The notes beneath the pieces are model-generated. The model was not told the DNA's origin, searched no databases, and was given only the letters and a program-made list of their open reading frames with translations. Positions 34,575 to 43,021 of a stretch of 64,000 nt of DNA are shown in pieces. The stretch's first letter is position 1. Each line of letters opens with the position of its first letter. This stretch comes from Treponema sp. GTDB taxonomy: Bacteria; Spirochaetota; Spirochaetia; Treponematales; Treponemataceae. The stretch spans positions 14,945-78,944 of the forward strand of contig JAEDJS010000001.1 in NCBI GenBank assembly GCA_016296205.1. The letters run 5' to 3'. Both the position numbers and the translations under genes were made by a program.

Positions 34575-35198
34575 ATGAAAAAAAATGAAATCTTTAGTTT
34601 TATTGCAATTTCTCTTGCAGTGCTTGTACCTGTTCCTGGACGCTTTGCCTGTGGTCTTATTCTTGTAATTGCATTGAATTTATTTATGTTTACTGGAACA
34701 ATTTTTAGAAAAATAATTTATGATGTTCACCTGGAAGATTTGCAGCCTGTTCTTATTGCTATTTTCCTTATATTTATGGGTGTTATTTTTAAACAGCTGC
34801 TTATTTTATATTCACCAATTCTTGCTTTGACTTTAGGGTTTGTGATTTATATGGAAGCTATTTCATCTTTTATAGTAGGTTCTCTGTACGAAGTTTCTAA
34901 TAATACTATTGGACAAGATATTAAAATCAACATGACACGTTCTCTCAAATTTTCTTTGATTGCTCTTATTTTTTTCCTTCTTAGAGACATTTTAGGCTAT
35001 GGAACAATAACTCTTCCAAAAACAACAGGTTATATAACGCTGAATCTTTTTGCAAATGCTAAATTTTTTGTTCCATCTGTTTTCCTTGCATCTATTCCCG
35101 GTGCACTGGTACTTGTTGCTGTTTTTCTTGTAATATTTGTCCGCATTAACCGAAAACTCTCTATTGCCAAAAATCTGGTTGAGGAGGTGCAGAAATGA
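34575..35198 (+). CDS. rnfE: RnfE-like membrane subunit lacking the cluster cysteines
   Basis: A 207-residue protein with six predicted helices, in the standard RnfE position. In characterised RnfE/NqrD a Cys in LGLCPxLAVT and another in PLIxxNCxxLGRA help bind a [2Fe-2S] cluster inside the membrane. Here the first region reads SLAVLVPVPGRF and the second GFVIYMEAISSF; neither has the Cys, and the protein has only one Cys in all (residue 26). Homology is inferred mostly from order, length and topology. It starts one nt after rnfG and overlaps rnfA by 4 nt. Confidence 0.65.
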   Translation: MKKNEIFSFIAISLAVLVPVPGRFACGLILVIALNLFMFTGTIFRKIIYDVHLEDLQPVLIAIFLIFMGVIFKQLLILYSPILALTLGFVIYMEAISSFIVGSLYEVSNNTIGQDIKINMTRSLKFSLIALIFFLLRDILGYGTITLPKTTGYITLNLFANAKFFVPSVFLASIPGALVLVAVFLVIFVRINRKLSIAKNLVEEVQK

Positions 35199-35752
35199 TT
35201 TCTGATTTTCTCTACTATTTTTTGTATACTTCTTCAATATTGATTTATGGAATCGGTGTAAACAGAACAGTTGTTTCCAGTGAAGCAAAAACTAAGAATT
35301 TTGTTCACGGGATAAAAATGATTGTTACAGTTTGCACTACATCAATTATTACTTATTTACTGGAAGCTGTTCTATTAAGCAAAGCCGGTTTGTCCGAAAT
35401 TTTCCCGCTTATTGCAGTTTTTATTTTTTCCATTATTGCTATTCTTGTGGAAGTTATTGTTCGGGCCACTGCTAAAATTAATACTGCTGATTTTGCTGTT
35501 TCTATTATGATTGTTATTTTAGCTGTAAATGAAAGTTCAACTTTATTGCAATCATTTGTTATTTCTCTTGTAAGCTGCTTAAGTTTATTTGTTTTTATTC
35601 CTCTTCTAAATGCAATTAAAAAAAGAATTGAACTATCCAAACCAACAAGTGATTTTAATAATCAAAGTCTTGTGTTAATCAGTATTGCTATTATAATTCT
35701 TATGCTTAGCTGCTGGAATATTACATGGCTTAATCCGGGGGCTTTACAATGA
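35195..35752 (+). CDS. rnfA: RnfA-like membrane subunit lacking the cluster cysteines
   Basis: A 185-residue six-helix protein, the paralogue partner of RnfE. The canonical LGICPFLGVS motif is replaced by IYGIGVNRTVVSS and the TTNCAVLG motif by LAVNESSTLL, so both cysteines of the shared membrane [2Fe-2S] site are missing. Assignment rests on gene order (C-D-G-E-A-B), size and topology rather than strong sequence identity. GAGG precedes the ATG within the end of rnfE, and the stop overlaps the rnfB start (ATGA), so translation is coupled. Confidence 0.65.
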   Translation: MISDFLYYFLYTSSILIYGIGVNRTVVSSEAKTKNFVHGIKMIVTVCTTSIITYLLEAVLLSKAGLSEIFPLIAVFIFSIIAILVEVIVRATAKINTADFAVSIMIVILAVNESSTLLQSFVISLVSCLSLFVFIPLLNAIKKRIELSKPTSDFNNQSLVLISIAIIILMLSCWNITWLNPGALQ

Positions 35753-36342
35753 TTTTTGCAATAATTGGAACTGTAATATTTGTTTTAGTTGCTACAACTT
35801 TATTGATTTTTGTTTATGGTTTTTATCTTCCTAAATTTAATAAAAATAATTTTAGTGAAGTTTTGTTTGCTCCAGAAGAAATTATTCCTCATAGAAAAAC
35901 AACTTATGCAGACAATGATGAAGAGCCTAAAGTTGCTGTTGTTATGTGTTCTTCGGAAAAAAAACAGGATAATATTCGATTTGATTATAAAGGTGCAAAT
36001 GATTGTACACTTTTTGAAAATCTTTACGAAACAAAATCAGACTGTGTGTGGCAGTGTATTGGTTTTGGAAATTGTATAAGAGTTTGTCCTCCTCATGCAA
36101 TTTCTATTATAAACGGAACTGCGGTAATTAATGATGCATGTAATGGTTGTGGAGTATGTCTTGATGTTTGTCCTAAACGACTTATTACATTTATTCCAAA
36201 GTCACAGAAAGAATGTGTTTTGTGTTCCTGCAAAGAAGGTGCTTCTACTTGTTCTATGTGTGCAAAGACCACAGATTTGACTAAATACAACAAAAAGGAT
36301 TTTACTTTTTGGAAAAAGGTTTATAAGCTTTTAAATAAATAA
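35749..36342 (+). CDS. rnfB: RnfB-like ferredoxin subunit without the first FeS domain
   Basis: A 197-residue protein with one N-terminal helix (about 3-26), then RnfB-type sequence KVAVVMCSS, a cluster segment CVWQCIGFGNCIRVCP and a second CNGCGVCLDVCP, and a Cys-rich tail (CVLCSCKEGASTCSMC). Normal RnfB has, right after the helix, a separate [4Fe-4S] domain with CGxCGxxxC. That domain is absent; only about 30 cysteine-free residues are found there. The extra Cys-rich tail is also present in ordinary RnfB, so the main electron wire seems kept while the entry part is trimmed. Confidence 0.82.
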   Translation: MIFAIIGTVIFVLVATTLLIFVYGFYLPKFNKNNFSEVLFAPEEIIPHRKTTYADNDEEPKVAVVMCSSEKKQDNIRFDYKGANDCTLFENLYETKSDCVWQCIGFGNCIRVCPPHAISIINGTAVINDACNGCGVCLDVCPKRLITFIPKSQKECVLCSCKEGASTCSMCAKTTDLTKYNKKDFTFWKKVYKLLNK

Positions 36343-36372
36343 AAGTTCAATTACAAACAACGGGAAGTTTGA

Positions 36373-38244
36373 ATGAATAATATAAAAGTTTGTCTTCAGT
36401 TAAAAACTGACTGGTATTTTACAGAACCAAGTGAAATTGAAAACAGGTATCTCACAATTTATAAGCCTCTTCTTTCTTATTTGTATTCTCATCCGAAATT
36501 CTATCTTTCTATGTGCATTACTTCAAGTCAACTTGAGTTATATGAGAAAAAATTTCCGGAAGCTTTAAAAGTGATGGGAGAATTAATTCAACGTCATCAG
36601 TTAGAAGTTTTTGGGACTTCATATTATAACGCATTTCTTCCACTGCTTGTTCCCCAGGACAGAAGCGGCCAGATAGAAAAAATGAGCAGTTTAATCAGAA
36701 CAACAACAGGCAAAAGGCCCCGGGGGTTTTGTCTTTTTAAAAATGTGTGGTCTTCATGCCTGATTTCTACTATGCATACTTGCGGAATTGAATATTTCTT
36801 TATTGATTCTTCACTTTTGCCGGAAGAAAAAAATAAATTTGTTCCTCTTGTTTTAAGTGAAATGGGAAAATCTGTAAAAGTAATCCCCGTTCAGAATAAA
36901 CTTGAAATTCAGAATAATGAAGCTTTTGATAATTGGATAAATCGAATCAACTCTATGGCAAATTATTGTGCACTTTCTTCGGGACAGGATTCAATTTGTG
37001 CAATTTCTGTTGAGCCTGATCAGATTTTAAATTTAATCAATTCAAAGTTTTTTTCCGTTTTTGAAATTTTTACATTAAGCTCCAGCGACAAATATCTTGC
37101 ACCTGTAAATGAAGAAATTTGTTTTACTACTCCAGGGAATTATATGAAATATTCGTCTAATTTTTTGCCCTCGTATATTCCTTCATGCATGGAAAAAAAT
37201 TCTTCTGATTCAGATAATATTTTTGATTACTTAAATAAAAATCCTTCAAGTCATCGAATTTATGACAGAATGATGTATGTGAGCAATCTTCTTAATTCCT
37301 GTAAAGGAGATAAAATTCGTAAACAGGCTGCCAGAGAATTAAACTGGAGTGCTCAAAATGGGCTTGCATACCTCCATGAAGATACGGCAATTACAACTGC
37401 TGCAAAAAGACGGCAGATTGCTTATAGAGCATTAAATCAAAGCGAAAAGATAATTCGGGAATCTGGTGATTTTGTTGATTGCGTAAGTGTTTATGAATAC
37501 AACGGCGACGGCTTGAATGAATATATCTGCCAGATGGAAAAATTTCACGCAGTTATTTCTCTTAAAAGTGGAAGTGTAAATGAACTGGACTGCATCAGAA
37601 CTGGTGGAAATTATGCCGATACTACTCCAGACAGGGCAATTTTTACTGAGCATCTTTTTGATAAATCTGAGCTTGATAAATATCTGGTTGACGGTCTTGT
37701 TACCAATTTTGTGTTCAGTCATGTTCAATTTACAGAAAAAAAATTTGAACCACGCCGCAATGAGATTCAGCTTCATGGACGAGGTTTGTATTCCAGTCTT
37801 AATCAGCCGGTTTTTCTTAAGAAAAAATATTTGGTTAGCGAAAATGGTTTTATAGTTCAATATATATTAAAAAATGAAAGCCCACTGCCATTGAAGGGAA
37901 CTTTTGTGGTGGAGAGTAACTTTTCAGAAAGTGATCTGGCCGACGGTTTTAACAGTCAGTTTGAAGCAGAAATTATCGAAAAGGGTGAGCGGGTTTCTAT
38001 TGATTCAAATTCAAATTTCCACACTGATGAAAATGTTTCTGTGCTGCAGTTAACAGATATTAAAGAAAACACTTCTTTTGTTTTTGAACCAAATGAAGAA
38101 AGCGGCATGAGTTGTCTGAACATTGGAAAAATAAAATGCATTTCATTTTACTGGAATATTGAACTGGCTGGCGGAATGGAAATGGAAAAAACAATCAATC
38201 TAAGTATTGTAACTCCAAGAAAAAGCAGAAAAAAATCTAACTAA
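36373..38244 (+). CDS. GH57-type 4-alpha-glucanotransferase homologue, probably inactive
   Basis: A 623-residue protein that follows the GH57 glucanotransferase plan with a C-terminal DUF1926-type beta domain (about 440-620). The family segment QLEVFGTSYYNAFLPLLVPQ, then DRSGQIEKM and RPRGFC, are clear. The catalytic Glu of the WLTERVW motif is replaced: the sequence reads LFKNVW. The acid/base DDGEKFG box reads VEPDQ, and the WHGxFGG block is lost near AQNGLAYLHE. I therefore infer a pseudoenzyme, possibly a sugar-binding or regulatory protein. It lies 30 nt after rnfB and a few kb before glgA, but a link is unproven. Confidence 0.78.
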   Translation: MNNIKVCLQLKTDWYFTEPSEIENRYLTIYKPLLSYLYSHPKFYLSMCITSSQLELYEKKFPEALKVMGELIQRHQLEVFGTSYYNAFLPLLVPQDRSGQIEKMSSLIRTTTGKRPRGFCLFKNVWSSCLISTMHTCGIEYFFIDSSLLPEEKNKFVPLVLSEMGKSVKVIPVQNKLEIQNNEAFDNWINRINSMANYCALSSGQDSICAISVEPDQILNLINSKFFSVFEIFTLSSSDKYLAPVNEEICFTTPGNYMKYSSNFLPSYIPSCMEKNSSDSDNIFDYLNKNPSSHRIYDRMMYVSNLLNSCKGDKIRKQAARELNWSAQNGLAYLHEDTAITTAAKRRQIAYRALNQSEKIIRESGDFVDCVSVYEYNGDGLNEYICQMEKFHAVISLKSGSVNELDCIRTGGNYADTTPDRAIFTEHLFDKSELDKYLVDGLVTNFVFSHVQFTEKKFEPRRNEIQLHGRGLYSSLNQPVFLKKKYLVSENGFIVQYILKNESPLPLKGTFVVESNFSESDLADGFNSQFEAEIIEKGERVSIDSNSNFHTDENVSVLQLTDIKENTSFVFEPNEESGMSCLNIGKIKCISFYWNIELAGGMEMEKTINLSIVTPRKSRKKSN

Positions 38245-38250
38245 AAAAAC

Positions 38251-38271
38251 GGGAGCCTGATGTTGACTCCC
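38251..38271. terminator. Weak convergent terminator
   Basis: Stem gggag / ctccc around an 11-nt loop, preceded by an A-tract and followed by attgtttta, between convergent genes ending at 38244 and 38278. Confidence 0.45.
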
Positions 38272-38277
38272 ATTGTT

Positions 38278-39381
38278 TTATCTGCCTTTTAATTTTTTTA
38301 GGAAAACTTTGTGATACCAGGCTCTGAATTTTTCTGCAATTACGTATAGATTATATGTGCTCTTAAGTTTAGCATCGTAACTTCCAGGTCTGTGTATGTT
38401 CTGCCCACCGAAACCTGTTTTGAATAAATATAATCCGTGCATAGGGTGGTTTGGATCTTCTCGTGGAGGCATTCCGTAAAAATCATAAGTCCTGCTGCCA
38501 AATTTTTTTGCATCTTTGATTGCCTGCCACTGCAGAAAATAAGTGCTCATCAAATTGCGCTTAATATTGTTAGAAGCACCATAAAGATAAACGGCATCGT
38601 TATTGCTGAACAGTGTAATAATTCCTGCTAAATAGTCATTTTCGTGTTTTGAAAGATAGAGCCTTACCTGAATATTTTCGCTGCTGTTTCTGCAAAGTAA
38701 ATCTTTGTAGTAACTTTTTGCGTGAGGACTTATACCATCCCGTTTCCCAGTGATTTCAAAAAGCTGGTAAAAAATATCAAGGGCATTTTCCCAGCCAGCG
38801 TTATCTTTTGTAAAACATTCAATTTGAACGCCTTTTCGTTCTGCCAGCTTAACATTGTAGCGCCATTTTGTTTTCATGTCAGAAAGTAACTGATCTTCTG
38901 ATTTTGATAAATCAAGAATTGTTGTATCAGGAGGTTGAATATCTACAGCTGTTTTACTGATAATCGATTTTTTTGATTTTAAATAATTGATTGCGTCTTT
39001 GTTAAAATTATCTCTTTCGTCTGGCGAGTAAAAATCAAAAGGAATGTCGTAACGGATACAAATAGTATTTTGAGGCAGAAATTTTTTTAAATCTCTTGTG
39101 ATTGATTCAATATTTAAAAAATATTCTTCAGATTTATTTTGATCCAATCCTGGAAAATTTGGAGCCAATGGAATGTATGCAATAGAAAGCTTTTTTAATT
39201 TTAATAAAGAAAAAGTTCTTAGCAGAAGTGCAAATTTAATCTGTCCCTCTGCTGGTACTGAACAATACTCCTGATCCTCATTTAAAATTCCGTTTTGATA
39301 TTTAAAATAGTAAGGTTTCCACCCGTGGTTGCCTTTAAATTCTGCCCAGAATTTAGTCTGAAGAAAAGGAATATTGTTCAT
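38278..39381 (-). CDS. FemAB-family peptidyltransferase
   Basis: About 367 residues. It has the FemX/FemAB acyl-transferase layout: N-terminal FLQTKFWAEFKGNHGW, the RYNVKLAERKGV segment (about 185-196), VYLYGASNN (about 266-274) and the C-terminal YDFYGMPP/GLYLFKTGFGG region. These enzymes add amino acids from aminoacyl-tRNA to the lipid-linked peptidoglycan precursor. Treponemal peptidoglycan is known to contain glycine on ornithine, so it may make that branch (inference). The ATG at 39381 is used; TTG 39393 is possible but its spacing from GAGG is only 1 nt. Follows metG by 5 nt. Confidence 0.82.
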   Translation of the reverse strand: MNNIPFLQTKFWAEFKGNHGWKPYYFKYQNGILNEDQEYCSVPAEGQIKFALLLRTFSLLKLKKLSIAYIPLAPNFPGLDQNKSEEYFLNIESITRDLKKFLPQNTICIRYDIPFDFYSPDERDNFNKDAINYLKSKKSIISKTAVDIQPPDTTILDLSKSEDQLLSDMKTKWRYNVKLAERKGVQIECFTKDNAGWENALDIFYQLFEITGKRDGISPHAKSYYKDLLCRNSSENIQVRLYLSKHENDYLAGIITLFSNNDAVYLYGASNNIKRNLMSTYFLQWQAIKDAKKFGSRTYDFYGMPPREDPNHPMHGLYLFKTGFGGQNIHRPGSYDAKLKSTYNLYVIAEKFRAWYHKVFLKKLKGR

Positions 39382-39386
39382 ATAAA

Positions 39387-41741
39387 TTAACAAACCTCGC
39401 TGTCTGTAGCAATTTTTGTAGAAAGTGGTTTTCCGTCTGCAACAAGCTTTACACCGTCACAAACAACTTCTTTGTTTTTTACTTCCATTTTGATTGAGAA
39501 GAAATCATCAATGCTGATTGTTTCTGGTTTTGCTGCATTTGGATCCTGTCCTTCAAGAACAACATTTGTTCCCGGCTGAGCCCATGGAGCTTCAAGAACT
39601 TCTACACAGGCTTTTCCGTTTTCATCCTTGTAGTCGGCGGCAAGAAGCATACCGTGGCTTTCTATTCCACGCATTTTTCTTGGTGCAAGGTTTGCTGCAA
39701 GAATGATGTTTTTGCCTAAAAGGTCCTCTGGCTGCAGGTAAGGACGGAGACCACTCTGAATTATGCGTGGAGTTCCACTGCCGTCGTCCAGGTGTTCAAC
39801 ATAAAGTTTTTCTCCTTCCGGATTGTTTTCGATTTTAATAATCTTTGCTACCTTCAAAGAGATTTTATCTTTAAACCATTCAATCTGATTTTTTGCCAAT
39901 TTTGGTTCCTCTGGTTCTGGTTTCTTTTTCTTTTCCTGTTTAGGCTGCTGCTTATTTTCTTTCTTTGCTTCTGTTTCTTTACGTTCTGCCTGGCTTCCAC
40001 TAAATTTTTCGCGGAAGTTATCTGCAGTTTTCTGGTCAATTGGAGTAAAGTAAACGCTTGTTGTTCCAACCTTGTCCAATCCAGTTGTTTTTCCAAGATC
40101 ATTCCAGTCAAGACCTTCAATTGTTTCTGTGCTCAATGAATGGCTTGCAATTGATTTTCCAAGGAAAGACATAACTGTCTGGGTATACTGTGGCATGTAT
40201 GGATTTGCAAGAATCATCAAATCTTTAATGAGATATGCAAGAGTATGAATAAGGGTTGCAGCCTTTTCTGGATCTGTGTTGCGGGTTTTCCAAGGTTCAC
40301 AATCCTGGAATGCTTTATTACCCAAGTCACTGAGAGCAAAAATTTCATGGAAAGCATCTTTAAGTTCTGCCCAGTCAAGGAGTTCTGTAATTTTTGCTTC
40401 TTTTTCTTTTACTTTTGCCCAGAGTTCTTCATCAAGTGGTGCTTCAGGAACTTTTCCTTCATAATATTTATTGATGAAAAGGAGAGTGCGGTTTACAAGA
40501 TTTCCAAGGTTTCCAATAAGTTCTCCATTGTACTTTTCTCTGAAATCTTTCCATGTAAACTGGTAATCCTGTTTTTCTGGTCTGTTAAAGAAAATGTAGA
40601 ATCTCCAGGCGTCAGCAAGAATTCCACTTTCCATTGCGTCTGTTCCAAAAACACCAATTCCACGGCTCTTAGAGAATTTTCCACTTTCATAATTAAGGTA
40701 TTCTGATGAACTCATGTGGAAAAGCTTTGTCCAGTTTTTCCCGCTTCCCAAAAGTGTAGAAGGGAAAATAACAGTATGGAAAGGAATGTTGTCTTTACCA
40801 ATAAACTGGAAAAGCTGAACAGGTACTTTTGCATCTGTAAGACTTGTCTGGTAATTATCTGAACTTTCTTCTGGTAGCCACCATGCTTTCCAGTCAAAAG
40901 ATTTTCTGCCTGCTTTAATAAGCTCATCGGAGAGCTGTTTTGTAATAGACATATAACCGATTGGGGCATTAAACCATACATAAAAAACTTTGTTTTCGTA
41001 TCCATCTTTTGGAACAGGAATACCCCATTTAAGGTCACGGGTAATTGCTCTTTCATTTAATCCATCGCGAATCCATGCTTTTGTTGTATTAATTGCATTT
41101 TCGCTCCACCGACCTTCTTTACTTGTTGTTTCCATCCAGCTGTCAAGCTTTTTGCTTACGGATGGAAGATCAATATAAAGGTGTTTTGTTTCTTTTACTT
41201 CAGGAGCAGTTCCACAAGTATCACATTTTGGCTGTTTTAGTTCAATTGGGTCAAGCAGAGCACCACATTTATCGCACTGATCACCTCGAGCGTCTTCAAA
41301 ACCACATTTTGGACAAACACCGCGAACAAATCTGTCTGCAAGAAAGCTTTTGCAAGTAGGGCAGAAAAGCTGTTTGTTTGTGTGTTCTTTAATGTATCCG
41401 TTTTTGTCAAGATCATTGAATAAATCCTGAGTGATTTCTGTACACTGTTCGTTGGATGTGCGGCCAAATTTATCAAAAGAAATATTGAACCATTTGTATA
41501 CTGTGTCGTGAATGTTGTAATAATAGTCGCAAAGCTCACGAGGAGTTTTGTTTTCTTCAAGAGCTCTCTTTTCTGTTGCAGTACCGTATTCATCTGTACC
41601 ACAGATATAAAGAGTGTCATATCCGTAACTGCGGCAGAAACGTGCATAAACGTCTGCAGAAAGCATCTGGATAAGGTTTCCAAGATGAGGAATGTTGTTT
41701 ACATAAGGTAAAGCTGATGTAATAAGTCTTCTAGTTTTCAT
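39387..41741 (-). CDS. metG: Methionyl-tRNA synthetase with C-terminal tRNA-binding domain
   Basis: A 784-residue class I aminoacyl-tRNA synthetase. It has the HIGH-type PHLGN (about 18-22), a zinc region with CxxC pairs (CPTC, CPKC, CDKC, CDTC; about 130-185), KFSKS for the KMSKS loop, and after a Lys/Glu/Pro-rich linker an OB-fold tRNA-binding domain (about 640-784) typical of long dimeric MetRS. It charges tRNA-Met for initiation and elongation. The ATG at 41741 lies 7 nt after a consensus TATAAT with no Shine-Dalgarno, so it is probably translated from a leaderless mRNA. Confidence 0.96.
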   Translation of the reverse strand: MKTRRLITSALPYVNNIPHLGNLIQMLSADVYARFCRSYGYDTLYICGTDEYGTATEKRALEENKTPRELCDYYYNIHDTVYKWFNISFDKFGRTSNEQCTEITQDLFNDLDKNGYIKEHTNKQLFCPTCKSFLADRFVRGVCPKCGFEDARGDQCDKCGALLDPIELKQPKCDTCGTAPEVKETKHLYIDLPSVSKKLDSWMETTSKEGRWSENAINTTKAWIRDGLNERAITRDLKWGIPVPKDGYENKVFYVWFNAPIGYMSITKQLSDELIKAGRKSFDWKAWWLPEESSDNYQTSLTDAKVPVQLFQFIGKDNIPFHTVIFPSTLLGSGKNWTKLFHMSSSEYLNYESGKFSKSRGIGVFGTDAMESGILADAWRFYIFFNRPEKQDYQFTWKDFREKYNGELIGNLGNLVNRTLLFINKYYEGKVPEAPLDEELWAKVKEKEAKITELLDWAELKDAFHEIFALSDLGNKAFQDCEPWKTRNTDPEKAATLIHTLAYLIKDLMILANPYMPQYTQTVMSFLGKSIASHSLSTETIEGLDWNDLGKTTGLDKVGTTSVYFTPIDQKTADNFREKFSGSQAERKETEAKKENKQQPKQEKKKKPEPEEPKLAKNQIEWFKDKISLKVAKIIKIENNPEGEKLYVEHLDDGSGTPRIIQSGLRPYLQPEDLLGKNIILAANLAPRKMRGIESHGMLLAADYKDENGKACVEVLEAPWAQPGTNVVLEGQDPNAAKPETISIDDFFSIKMEVKNKEVVCDGVKLVADGKPLSTKIATDSEVC

Positions 41742-41748
41742 GCCAATA

Positions 41749-41777
41749 ATTATAATGAATTGGCCTATTTGTTTCAA
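41749..41777 (-). promoter_or_regulatory. Leaderless consensus promoter for metG
   Basis: Minus-strand TTGAAA (41772-41777), 17-nt spacer, TATAAT (41749-41754), 7 nt before the ATG. Confidence 0.75.
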
Positions 41778-41813
41778 TATATTTGAATTGTTGAAAAAAG
41801 AATTTGTGCTGGT

Positions 41814-42950
41814 TTAATTAATTTTTGCCTGTACTTTCTGTTCTTTTTTTCTAAGATAATGATAATTTGCAAAGTGAATAATAGAAAACAGAACAATCAG
41901 TACAACAAATGAATTTACAAGAATAATGAATCCTTTCAAACCTTTGTTGTAAAGGGCAATAAGGCTTATAGCGCATAGAAAAATCTGGACAAGAAGAAGA
42001 ACAAGAAGAACCTGTCTTGAATCAAGCCCTAAATTCATAAGCTTGTGGTGCAAATGAAGTTTGTCCGGACTCATAATGCTTTTGTGATCTCTAAGACGGC
42101 GCCAGATTGCAGCAATTACATCAAACAGTGGAATTGCAACAAGATTAATCATTATGAGAAGTTTATTGTATTCAAAGTTGTCTGTAGATTCAAAAAGGGG
42201 AAGAGAAGCAATCATGAATCCAAGAAATTGACTTCCTCCGTCTCCCATGAAAATTTTTGCTTTTGGCCATGGATTATTGTAAATTAAAAATCCAAAAAGG
42301 GCGGCAGTAAGAATAAAACACATGGCAGCAACATCAAGAGACTGTTTGCAGAAAATAAGCCCGATTGTTGTAATAGTAAAGATACTTAAACCGCCGCAAA
42401 GACCATCAATTCCGTCTATAAGATTGTATGCATTGATGATGCCTATAATCCAGCAGAAAGTGATTATGCAGCTTATCCATACTGGAAATTTAAAGTCTCC
42501 AATATTCTGAATTCTATATCCGAAAATGACTATAATCAATGCAGCTATTATTTGAATTATCAACTTGAACTTAGCCTTAAGATCAAGAAGATCATCAAGA
42601 ATTCCAAAAAAGAAAATCAAAAATCCTGACACAATAAACGGAAGAAGTTTTATAAGGGAAGCATTTTTTTCGATTACAAGGAAAATTACTGTAAAAATTG
42701 TAAAAGAAGTAACAAATCCAATGCTTCCTAAACGGGGAATATTACCTTTATGAACTTTGCGTTCGTTTGTTGTATCGTAAATATTAAATTTTTTGCAGAA
42801 TTTAATAACAGCAGGAATAAGGATGCAGCATAATGCAAATGCAGAGAAAAAACAAATTACAAGTAGAGGATTAGTTTTAACAAAATTAAAAAATTCTTTT
42901 ATTAGTGATGAGATAGTTCTTTCTGCCGTCAATAATTCTGTTGTTTGCAA
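41814..42950 (-). CDS. WecA/MraY-family polyprenyl-phosphate sugar-1-phosphate transferase
   Basis: A 378-residue membrane protein with about ten helices. The magnesium and substrate motifs of the WecA/TagO branch are present: GILDDLLDLKAKFKL (about 96-110), NAYNLIDGIDGLCGG (about 153-167), MGDGGSQFLG and the HHKLMNLGLD box near 290. It transfers a sugar-1-phosphate (commonly GlcNAc-1-P) from UDP to undecaprenyl phosphate, the first step of many glycan pathways. The start is TTG at 42950, with AAGGA 8 nt upstream; a TATAAT box lies further upstream. UppS in this window makes the lipid carrier precursor. Confidence 0.9.
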   Translation of the reverse strand: MQTTELLTAERTISSLIKEFFNFVKTNPLLVICFFSAFALCCILIPAVIKFCKKFNIYDTTNERKVHKGNIPRLGSIGFVTSFTIFTVIFLVIEKNASLIKLLPFIVSGFLIFFFGILDDLLDLKAKFKLIIQIIAALIIVIFGYRIQNIGDFKFPVWISCIITFCWIIGIINAYNLIDGIDGLCGGLSIFTITTIGLIFCKQSLDVAAMCFILTAALFGFLIYNNPWPKAKIFMGDGGSQFLGFMIASLPLFESTDNFEYNKLLIMINLVAIPLFDVIAAIWRRLRDHKSIMSPDKLHLHHKLMNLGLDSRQVLLVLLLVQIFLCAISLIALYNKGLKGFIILVNSFVVLIVLFSIIHFANYHYLRKKEQKVQAKIN

Positions 42951-43021
42951 TTTAAATGTCCTTGATAGTATTATACAATATTGCTAATGATTTTTCTACT
43001 ATTTTGAAAAAAATCTGTAGT

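Noticed and set aside
31719..36342. Treating the Rnf-like genes as pseudogenes
   Set aside because: All six frames are complete, overlap by a few bases and keep good ribosome-binding sites and the RnfB/RnfC ferredoxin clusters, so decay is unlikely.
39387..41760. Several 60-150-codon frames opposite and out of frame with metG
   Set aside because: All lie inside a well-supported metG coding sequence and show no domain or ribosome-binding site.
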